Assembly: GCA_021157645.1 (NCBI GenBank)
Contig: JAGGWC010000002.1
Span: 1-5,485 of the forward strand
DNA length: 5,485 nucleotides
Direction: 5' to 3'
Origin: Candidatus Cloacimonadota bacterium
GTDB taxonomy: Bacteria; Cloacimonadota; Cloacimonadia; Cloacimonadales; TCS61
The first letter of the stretch is position 1, and every line of letters begins with the position of its first letter. The notes under the pieces are model-generated. The model searched no databases. It was not told the origin of the DNA and saw only the letters and a list, made by a program, of their open reading frames with translations. Positions 1 to 5,485 of this stretch are shown here, piece by piece. The translations under genes and the position numbers were made by a program.

Positions 1-512
1 ACTTTTTCCATCTCATCTAAAATTATATCTGTGATATCAAGATTTGGTTTTGCATAAAGTATACTTCCTGCAGAAGCATCAAGAACGATAGAATAATTAT
101 TTTCTACAGATACTTTCTCAATTATTGTTTTAAGTTTATTTAAAATCGGTTCAAGAAGCTCATTTTGTCTTTGTACGAATTTCCCATTCTCACCAAAGAG
201 TTCTTGAACTTTGGCTTGACGTGTTTCTGTCAAGGATGTGATTTTATTCTCTGCTTCCTGTTTTCCTGATTCAGTTAAGATCATTTTCTTGCTGTCATAA
301 TCGGTATAGAGTTGTTGGATCTCTGTATCCATATCTGCAATTTCCTGTTCCCATTTCTGACGTTCACCCATCAAAATTGTTTGCGCTTCCTGGGTTTCAG
401 GACTTTTCATCATGATTTTGTCAGTATCGATGTAAGCGATTTTCTCCGCTTCCGCAAATACTAGAGTTGTTAGAACCATTACTAATACTATTGTTAATAC
501 TATTTTTTTCAT
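1..512 (-). CDS. OmpH/Skp-family periplasmic chaperone (C-terminus cut by window edge)
   Basis: The frame is open from the ATG at 512-510 to the window edge, giving 170 codons. Residues 1-20 form a signal peptide (MKK, a hydrophobic core, then VFA before EAEK), so the mature protein should be periplasmic. The mature N-terminus KIAYIDTDKI is the short strand typical of the OmpH/Skp family. Residues about 37-125 are rich in E, K and Q and should form the long coiled-coil arms that hold unfolded outer-membrane proteins. The tail returns to the family pattern: NNYSIVLDAS, then ILYAKPNLDITD, a form of the usual DIT ending. The family is normally 160-180 residues, so only a few residues should be missing. 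An AAGGAG ribosome site lies 6 nt before the ATG. The known role is delivering outer-membrane proteins towards the BAM machinery. It lies 103 bp downstream of the molybdenum hydroxylase genes on the same strand, with no functional link apparent. The family call is firm; the exact chaperone role is inferred. Confidence 0.9.
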   Translation of the reverse strand, partial: MKKIVLTIVLVMVLTTLVFAEAEKIAYIDTDKIMMKSPETQEAQTILMGERQKWEQEIADMDTEIQQLYTDYDSKKMILTESGKQEAENKITSLTETRQAKVQELFGENGKFVQRQNELLEPILNKLKTIIEKVSVENNYSIVLDASAGSILYAKPNLDITDIILDEMEK

Positions 513-548
513 TTTCTTCTCCTTTTTATTATTATAAGATTATTGCCT

Positions 549-575
549 TTTCTATGAATTATTATTTAAAGTCAA
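549..575 (-). promoter_or_regulatory. possible promoter of the OmpH/Skp-like gene
   Basis: On the minus strand TTGACT (575-570) is followed after 15 nt by TAGAAA (554-549), about 37 nt before the start codon. The -35 element is good; the -10 element is weak and the spacing is shorter than the usual 17. It is listed because the same arrangement stands before the other two transcription units. If real, the chaperone gene is transcribed independently of the upstream molybdenum hydroxylase operon. Confidence 0.3.
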
Positions 576-615
576 ATAAAAAGTTCATAATTAAAAGTAC
601 ATAAGATATATAATT

Positions 616-1074
616 TTATTTGGCAGCTTTCTTTACTGCATTTAAAATTGGAACATAACCTGTACATCTACAGAGATTACCCTCGAGCGCATCTTTTATC
701 TGTTCTTCGGTTGGATGTGGATTTTTATCTAGGAGTGCTTTTGCACTCATCAGCATACCAGGAGTACAAAAACCACACTGAATAGCTCCTTCATCAACAA
801 AAGCATTTTGCAGTTTGGATAGAACATTGTCCTGCTCCAGGTTTTCTACAGTTTTAATTGTTGCATTATTTGCCTGAGTTGCCAGGATTAAACATGAATT
901 TACTGCATCGCCATTCATGATAACTGTACAAGCTCCACATTCACCAACAGCACAACCTTCTTTAGTACCCGTAAGTCTAAGTTCATCACGCAATATATCT
1001 AATAAACGCATTGAATCTTCAACTTCCAACTCATGATCTTTTCCGTTAACATTAATTTTTATTTTTATCATCAT
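616..1074 (-). CDS. [2Fe-2S] iron-sulfur subunit of a xanthine dehydrogenase-family molybdenum hydroxylase
   Basis: This 152-residue protein carries both [2Fe-2S] clusters of the enzyme and passes electrons from the Mo centre to FAD. The N-terminal plant-ferredoxin-like domain (about 3-78) has the cluster cysteines C41, C46 and C49 in GCAVGECGAC, with C61 after the next strand. The C-terminal helical domain (about 85-150) has C100 and C103 in QCGFCTPGM, and C135 and C137 in LCRCTGY. All eight ligands are present and the length matches CoxS/XdhC-type subunits (about 150-170), so it looks intact. It has no signal peptide, hence is cytoplasmic. Its start overlaps the stop of the Mo-FAD gene by one base, which implies one operon and probably translational coupling. 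Two ATGs stand in tandem (1074-1072 and 1071-1069); the second is better spaced from the ribosome site, so the true protein may be 151 residues. Substrate cannot be told from this subunit. Confidence 0.95.
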   Translation of the reverse strand: MMIKIKINVNGKDHELEVEDSMRLLDILRDELRLTGTKEGCAVGECGACTVIMNGDAVNSCLILATQANNATIKTVENLEQDNVLSKLQNAFVDEGAIQCGFCTPGMLMSAKALLDKNPHPTEEQIKDALEGNLCRCTGYVPILNAVKKAAK

Positions 1075-4000
1075 TATCCTCTTTGCACAATTATTTCTGT
1101 TAAAGCATCTTTTGTCATATTTATGAAAACGGGTAATTTATATGCAGATGACCAACGTTTTCCAATTGCATCATCAATAATTCTTTTCAATGGTTCTTCA
1201 ATAAAATTGATAGATTCATTTGTTAATTTTTTTCCGATTAATATCTGTTCAATCTCCTCAATACGCATGGGTTTATGGAATAACGAACCGGAAACGATTT
1301 TGCATTCTTCAATTTTATTGCTCTCAAACGAAATCAAAATACCAATGCTGATTCTGGTTATGTTCACAGCGTTTCTTCTGCCAAGCTGGAAGTAACTGTA
1401 TTCATAATTTTTCTTTGGAATTGGTATGATCACATCAGTCAGAATTTCGTCAGAATTAATTTGAGTCTTATAGTTTTTAATTATAAATTTGTCTGCGGAA
1501 ATTTTTCGAGTTCCATTTTTTGAAGTAAGAATAAATTGTGCATTATAAGCAATTAAAGGAGGATATGAATCGGCACAAGGAGCAGAATTTACTATATTAC
1601 CGCCAATTGTTCCTTTATTTCTTATCTGCAAAGAACCAATTGTTGAACACGCTTTTGTGAGCATTGGAAAATGTTTTTGAATGTCATTATTAGAAATAAT
1701 TTGTGTAAAGGTACATGCTCCACCAATGATTATTTCATTTTCTTTAACTTTGATATTCTTTAATTCTTCAAGATGTGAAATGTCCAGAAGTGTGTGTTTA
1801 CCAGTCTTCCTTCTTAATTCTATGACCACATCCGTGCCACCGGAAAGAATTTGCAATTCCTGTTTTGATAGTTGTTCCAGTGTATCCTTTAGATTTTTTG
1901 GAGTTATTGTCTTGATATCAGTAATGCGTAAAGTTTGTTTATCAACAACTCTAACATGAGTTTTACAAGAATCATGTGTTGCGACCTGGCTTTGTCTTGA
2001 TGGTTTTTTCAAATTTATTCCAAGGAATACTTTCTCCAGAGTTAGTGGTATTTCATAAGATTGTTTACCGGTTGCAAACTTAAGTGCATTGTTAATAGCA
2101 GCAGAAGTGAGTTCCAGTGTAGGTTCACCTAAACTTTTTGCTCCAAAGGGTCCATCTATATCTTCATTTTCGATTAATATCGGATCAATATTTCCAATAT
2201 CCTTAATTGTGGGAATAAGATAATTATCTAAATTATCAGATTTAACAACTCCATCTTGAATGTTATAATCTTCAATTACTGTATATCCAAATCCTTGAGT
2301 TACTCCACCATAAACCTGACCTTCTGCACCAAGTTTGTTCAAAACCTTACCAACATCATGAGCAGCAGTAATATTTTTTACCTCTATTTTCCCGGTGGAA
2401 GTATCAATTCTTATATCTGCAACATGAGAGCCATAAACATAAGTAAAATATGCATTGCCTTGTCCGGTTTTTTCATCCCAGCTAACATCTGGCGCATTGT
2501 ACCATCCATAAGCAGAAAGATTTTCCCCCGCCCAATATGCTTTTTCTGCAGCGTTTTCAAATTTGATCGATTTGATATTTTTAGCTTGATCTTTTCGGGA
2601 AATTGTTCCATTCTTCCAAATAGTTTCTTCGATATCATTTACTTGAAGATCTTCCTTAATTATATTAAATATTCTCATCTTAACTTTTTCTGCAGCTATG
2701 ATTACCGCATTACCGCCCATTATTGTTCCGCGTGATGCAACAGTAGGACCTCCATCAGTGATTGTGGCAGTTTGTGGTTCTAAGAAGACAATTTTCTCAA
2801 GATCAGTTCCAAGTACTTCTGCTGTAATTTGGGAGAAAGTTGTGCGCATCCCCTGTCCATTTTCATTTAAACCTGCAAACACATAAATACTTCCATCTGC
2901 CTGTACTGATATAATTGCAGAAGTTGCATCAGTTCCTTCAGCACCTAGAGCACATCCACGATAGCTGCATGAAAATCCAATCCCATATTTATAACGACCA
3001 TTCTGCTCATTTAATTTCTTGTATTCTTCAAGTTTTTTATTATAATCAGCCTTTATTAATGCTTTATCAATAACTTCATCGAGGGAAACTGTATGTTTAT
3101 TTAGAATCTGTCCACTTGCAGTCGTGCTTCCTTGTTTAAAACCGTTTAGTTTTCTGACTTCACGTGGAGAAATTCCACAAATTTCGGCAATTTCATCCAT
3201 TAATGATTCTTGTGCAAAAATAACTTGCGGAGAACCAAAACCGCGGAAGGCAGCAGTATAAGTATTATTTGTGTAAACTCCTCTTATATCGGTTTCAACA
3301 TTTTCAATTTCATAAGGTCCGGTAGCTTGAACAACTGAACGCCATGTAACAAAAAAAGTTTGAGATGAGTATGCTCCGCTATCTGCAATAATATTTATTT
3401 TCATTGCTTTTAATTTTCCATCATTATTGAAACCAACTTTATATTTCATATAATAAGGATGTCTTTTATAACTTTCTTTTAATGAGTTTTCACGAGTATA
3501 TGTAAGTTTAACAGGTTTTCCAGTTAATTTGGAAAGCAACGCACATCGACAAGCCATGTAGTTAATAATATCGTCTTTTCCACCAAATGATCCACCTAAA
3601 GTAGAACCGAAAATATTGATCTGGTTCATCTTCAAACCCATGAAAAGCGCAACTACTTTTCTGGTAGTATATGGATTCTGGATCGAACCATATATTTTAA
3701 AGCCTTTTGAGGTGTGATCAGGAACTGCAGTTACAGTTTCAGGTTCTATATATGCATGTTCATGAAATCCCGTTCTATAATCCCGTTCGATAACATGATC
3801 AGATTCACTAAATCCTTTTTCAATATTTCCTTTTCGTAATGGATAATGAAGAATTACATTGCTTTTATATTCGGAATGAATAAGTCTTGCCTCTGGTTTA
3901 ATTGCTTCACGTGGATCAAATATTCCCTTAATAGGCTCATATTCTATATGGATCAGGTCAGCAGCTTTTAGCGCACTCTCTTTTGTCTCAGCAGCAATCA

Positions 4001-4301
4001 CTGCAATCACATCACCCGAGAAGAAAACTTCATCTTCAACAATTGCATATTGATCTGAACGAATAGGACCAAGTCTTGTTTGACCGGGGATATCTTTGAA
4101 TAAAGCAATTTTTACAACTCCTGGAATTTTTTCTGCTTCACTGCAATCAATTTTAGTGATCTTTCCAACAGGAATATCAGTATAGCGAACTGCTGCATGA
4201 AGCATATCGACCAGTTTGATATCATCACCGTAAATTGCTTTTCCGGTTACTTTCTCATATGCATCGACCCGTTTTACTTTTTTACCAATTATGTTATTCA
4301 T
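1074..4301 (-). CDS. fused molybdopterin-binding (catalytic) plus FAD-binding subunit of a xanthine dehydrogenase-family molybdenum hydroxylase
   Basis: This 1075-residue cytoplasmic protein joins two subunits normally made separately. Residues 1-762 are the Mo-cofactor subunit. They start with GKKVKRVDAYEKVTGKAIYGDD, followed by the Mo/cofactor motifs GGSFGGKD (236-243), AFRGFGSPQ (351-359), NGQGMRT (481-487) and KSLGEP (722-727), with E726 as the expected catalytic glutamate. Residues about 763-790 are a polar linker. Residues about 791-1072 are the FAD subunit (CoxM/XdhB type), with LSGGTDVV (819-826), IRNKGTIGGNIVNSAP (893-908) and the closing SSAYKLPVF (1051-1059). It lacks the extra 4Fe-4S loop of 4-hydroxybenzoyl-CoA reductase. 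The parts match their families in length (about 760 and 290), with no stop or frameshift. A GGGGGA ribosome site sits 5 nt before the ATG. The family reaction is hydroxylation of an N-heterocycle or aldehyde using water. The Mo-FAD-FeS order mirrors E. coli xdhABC. Family and fusion are clear; the substrate (purine or other) is not. Confidence 0.93.
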   Translation of the reverse strand: MNNIIGKKVKRVDAYEKVTGKAIYGDDIKLVDMLHAAVRYTDIPVGKITKIDCSEAEKIPGVVKIALFKDIPGQTRLGPIRSDQYAIVEDEVFFSGDVIAVIAAETKESALKAADLIHIEYEPIKGIFDPREAIKPEARLIHSEYKSNVILHYPLRKGNIEKGFSESDHVIERDYRTGFHEHAYIEPETVTAVPDHTSKGFKIYGSIQNPYTTRKVVALFMGLKMNQINIFGSTLGGSFGGKDDIINYMACRCALLSKLTGKPVKLTYTRENSLKESYKRHPYYMKYKVGFNNDGKLKAMKINIIADSGAYSSQTFFVTWRSVVQATGPYEIENVETDIRGVYTNNTYTAAFRGFGSPQVIFAQESLMDEIAEICGISPREVRKLNGFKQGSTTASGQILNKHTVSLDEVIDKALIKADYNKKLEEYKKLNEQNGRYKYGIGFSCSYRGCALGAEGTDATSAIISVQADGSIYVFAGLNENGQGMRTTFSQITAEVLGTDLEKIVFLEPQTATITDGGPTVASRGTIMGGNAVIIAAEKVKMRIFNIIKEDLQVNDIEETIWKNGTISRKDQAKNIKSIKFENAAEKAYWAGENLSAYGWYNAPDVSWDEKTGQGNAYFTYVYGSHVADIRIDTSTGKIEVKNITAAHDVGKVLNKLGAEGQVYGGVTQGFGYTVIEDYNIQDGVVKSDNLDNYLIPTIKDIGNIDPILIENEDIDGPFGAKSLGEPTLELTSAAINNALKFATGKQSYEIPLTLEKVFLGINLKKPSRQSQVATHDSCKTHVRVVDKQTLRITDIKTITPKNLKDTLEQLSKQELQILSGGTDVVIELRRKTGKHTLLDISHLEELKNIKVKENEIIIGGACTFTQIISNNDIQKHFPMLTKACSTIGSLQIRNKGTIGGNIVNSAPCADSYPPLIAYNAQFILTSKNGTRKISADKFIIKNYKTQINSDEILTDVIIPIPKKNYEYSYFQLGRRNAVNITRISIGILISFESNKIEECKIVSGSLFHKPMRIEEIEQILIGKKLTNESINFIEEPLKRIIDDAIGKRWSSAYKLPVFINMTKDALTEIIVQRG
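1078..1084 (-). promoter_or_regulatory. ribosome binding site that bears on the FeS-subunit start
   Basis: On the minus strand AAAGAGG lies inside the last codons of the Mo-FAD gene. It is only 3 nt before the first ATG of the FeS gene but 6 nt before the second, so the second ATG (1071-1069) is the likelier initiator. The site being inside the upstream gene fits coupled translation of the two subunits. Confidence 0.6.
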
Positions 4302-4338
4302 GTTTATCCCCCGAATTAAATTTTATACATTAAACAAT

Positions 4339-4365
4339 TTTTTATTTCACAGTATTTGCGGTCAA
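4339..4365 (-). promoter_or_regulatory. possible promoter of the molybdenum hydroxylase operon
   Basis: On the minus strand TTGACC (4365-4360) is followed after 15 nt by TAAAAA (4344-4339), giving a leader of about 30 nt before the ATG at 4301. The -35 box is close to consensus; the -10 box is weak in this AT-rich stretch. Position and orientation fit the operon. No clear operator palindrome was found beside it. Confidence 0.33.
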
Positions 4366-4413
4366 ATAATTAATTAAATAGGGTTTTAGCTTATAAGCAA
4401 AAAATTCATTTTA

Positions 4414-4440
4414 TTGACAAACAAGATCAGAAAATAAATT
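4414..4440 (+). promoter_or_regulatory. possible promoter of the C25-like exported protein gene
   Basis: A perfect TTGACA (4414-4419) is followed after 15 nt by TAAATT (4435-4440), running on into TTG. The TAAATTTTG string is also close to the TAnnTTTG -7 element of Bacteroidota promoters, with the TTG of the upstream box about 19 nt away, so either sigma-factor style could fit. The leader would be about 45 nt. A good ribosome site, GGAGG at 4484-4488, lies 4 nt before the ATG. Confidence 0.38.
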
Positions 4441-4492
4441 TTGTTTATACATTTTTTTTATTTATTTTAATAATACACATAATGGAGGGAAA

Positions 4493-5485
4493 ATGAAAAA
4501 AGGTATTTTACTACTGCTAATAATCATGCCATTAACACTTTCCGCAAATTTTAATATAGAAACCATATCCTCATCTAATCTTAATGCTAATTATGAAACA
4601 GATCTTTACAATATTTATCAGGAAAATGGATTTTCTCATCTTTATTTTAATGGTTTTGCAAGTCAGGTAACTCCAGGTAAGCCGGAGCTTCCTTATAGAG
4701 AATTTTGCATTGGTATCCCACCTGATGGAAATATTGAAGTGATTATTACTTCAATAGAAATAGAAACAATAAAATTAAAAAGTAAATTATCTCCAGCACC
4801 ACGGATCATCCCTTCAGGTAAGACGTTTGATTATGTTTATGAAATTGATCAAGAATTATATAATGCACAAAAACAAGAATTTATTCAAGTTATGAGAAAA
4901 TCAAAATACAGATTTAATAATATTATACCAATCCGATTTTATCCAGTAACTTATGATCAATACACAAATGAGTTAACAATATGTAAAAATATCAATTTCG
5001 AGATTTATATTTCTGGTGATTTAAAATATCGAAATTATATTGAAGAAAAAAATGATATTTCTGCATCAAAATTAATTGTGAATTATAATTATGCTAAGAA
5101 TTGGAAGGAGAAAAGTAAAATAATATTTGCAAAAATGCCGTTTGAAAGTTCTGATTTCTGGTACAAATTTAAAACAGATAGGTTTGGGTGGTTTGAAATT
5201 AATTATGAAGACCTGCGAATATTACCAGATTTTTGCCAACCTTCTCAGATCAGAATGTTAGCTATGGTAAAAAAACAGATAAATAACAAAACTGAATTTG
5301 AACTTATGGAAATTCCAATTTATGTTGATGCTGGTGATGACGGCTCTTTTGACGTGGGTGATAAGATAATATTTAAACGTGAACAATCTCCTGATATGGG
5401 AACTTATTATCAAAATGAAATGACTTTTTGGCTTACATTTGGTGGAGATTTCAAAGGGAATCCGGCACGATTGAAAAGTGATCCA
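4493..5485 (+). CDS. exported gingipain-like (peptidase family C25-type) protein, N-terminal part only
   Basis: The frame is open from the ATG at 4493 to the window edge, giving 331 codons and no stop. Residues 1-18 are a signal peptide (MKKG, a leucine/isoleucine core, then TLSA), so the product is exported. About 55-175 resembles the C25 propeptide: PGKPELPYREFCIGIPPDG (61-79), then IIPIRFYPVTYDQYTNEL (144-161), a pattern of the form 'P+ +YPV.Y......L'. About 221-300 matches the segment that precedes the protease domain in many such proteins: FWYKFKTDRFGWFEINYEDL (222-241) and IPIYVDAGDDGSFDVGDKIIF (274-294), whose clustered Asp residues could bind calcium. The catalytic His/Cys region would lie beyond the window, so it is not shown to be a protease. 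A C-terminal type IX secretion sorting domain is common in relatives but cannot be checked here. It is divergent from the molybdenum hydroxylase operon and probably functionally unrelated. Confidence 0.72.
   Translation, partial: MKKGILLLLIIMPLTLSANFNIETISSSNLNANYETDLYNIYQENGFSHLYFNGFASQVTPGKPELPYREFCIGIPPDGNIEVIITSIEIETIKLKSKLSPAPRIIPSGKTFDYVYEIDQELYNAQKQEFIQVMRKSKYRFNNIIPIRFYPVTYDQYTNELTICKNINFEIYISGDLKYRNYIEEKNDISASKLIVNYNYAKNWKEKSKIIFAKMPFESSDFWYKFKTDRFGWFEINYEDLRILPDFCQPSQIRMLAMVKKQINNKTEFELMEIPIYVDAGDDGSFDVGDKIIFKREQSPDMGTYYQNEMTFWLTFGGDFKGNPARLKSDP

Noticed and set aside
531..536. Perfect TATAAT on the minus strand just upstream of the OmpH-like ribosome site
   Set aside because: Transcription would start inside the ribosome site, and the hexamer 16 nt upstream (TTCATA) is a poor -35 box.
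553..589. Inverted repeat TATGAA ... TTCATA with a loop of about 25 nt, before the OmpH-like gene
   Set aside because: The arms are only 6 bp and AT-rich, the loop is long, and there is no T-run where a terminator would need one. It surrounds the possible promoter, but chance is an adequate explanation.
891..923. Possible 4-hydroxybenzoyl-CoA reductase, suggested by the three-module composition
   Set aside because: The FAD module lacks the inserted loop with four cysteines for an extra [4Fe-4S] cluster that marks that enzyme's FAD subunit.
1033..1395. Plus-strand open frame opposite the end of the Mo-FAD gene and the start of the FeS gene
   Set aside because: It is antisense to two genes with clear conserved motifs, its translation is low in recognisable motifs, and it has no ribosome site.
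1932..2015. Possibility that the Mo-FAD protein is really two genes joined by a sequencing error
   Set aside because: Frame is continuous, both modules are of full family length, and the stretch between them reads as a plausible linker without a displaced start codon or ribosome site. It is kept as a check under findings.
2256..2735. Plus-strand open frame of 159 codons antisense to the Mo domain
   Set aside because: Its translation is rich in F, I, S, C and Y, as expected from the reverse strand of an AT-rich gene. The opposite strand encodes conserved Mo-cofactor motifs.
4451..4470. T-rich run in the plus-strand leader, resembling a terminator tail
   Set aside because: No stem precedes it, and it lies between the likely promoter and start codon of the C25-like gene; it is consistent with general AT-richness.
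4482..4496. Four-codon open frame (ATG GAG GGA AAA TGA) overlapping the start of the C25-like gene
   Set aside because: It is created by the ribosome binding site itself and has no ribosome site of its own, so it is not a convincing leader peptide.

Overview
The window is AT-rich bacterial DNA with four protein-coding genes. Two are complete and two are cut by the window edges. No RNA genes, mobile elements or CRISPR arrays are visible. A periplasmic OmpH/Skp-type chaperone shows a two-membrane cell. A large exported protein with the N-terminal architecture of gingipain-like (family C25) proteins, together with the AT-rich composition, suggests an anaerobic member of the Bacteroidota/FCB side of the tree, for example Cloacimonadota or a related candidate phylum. 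That placement is an inference from gene style, not from a marker gene.

Layout: 1-512 (minus) is an OmpH/Skp-like chaperone lacking only its extreme C-terminus. 513-615 is a short gap with a possible promoter and no recognisable terminator. 616-1074 (minus) is the [2Fe-2S] subunit of a xanthine dehydrogenase-family molybdenum hydroxylase. 1074-4301 (minus) is a 1075-residue protein that fuses the molybdopterin-binding catalytic subunit (N-terminal) to the FAD-binding subunit (C-terminal). 4302-4492 is a divergent intergenic region with a promoter-like element on each strand. 4493-5485 (plus) is the N-terminal 331 residues of the exported C25-peptidase-like protein.

The two molybdenum hydroxylase genes are read from right to left, Mo-FAD fusion first, and overlap by one base (stop and start share an A). 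They form a two-gene operon encoding all three redox modules: substrate is hydroxylated at the Mo centre, and electrons pass through two [2Fe-2S] clusters to FAD. The order Mo, FAD, FeS is that of E. coli xdhABC, so the large gene looks like a fusion of an xdhA-type and an xdhB-type gene. By-eye comparison suggests that the two phenylalanines which clamp purines in animal xanthine oxidoreductase are absent, so the substrate is left open.

The points most worth a second look are the Mo-FAD fusion and its linker, the altered substrate pocket, and a similar promoter-like arrangement (TTGAC, 15-nt spacer, then a TA-rich hexamer) upstream of all three transcription-unit starts. No wholly new system is evident here.
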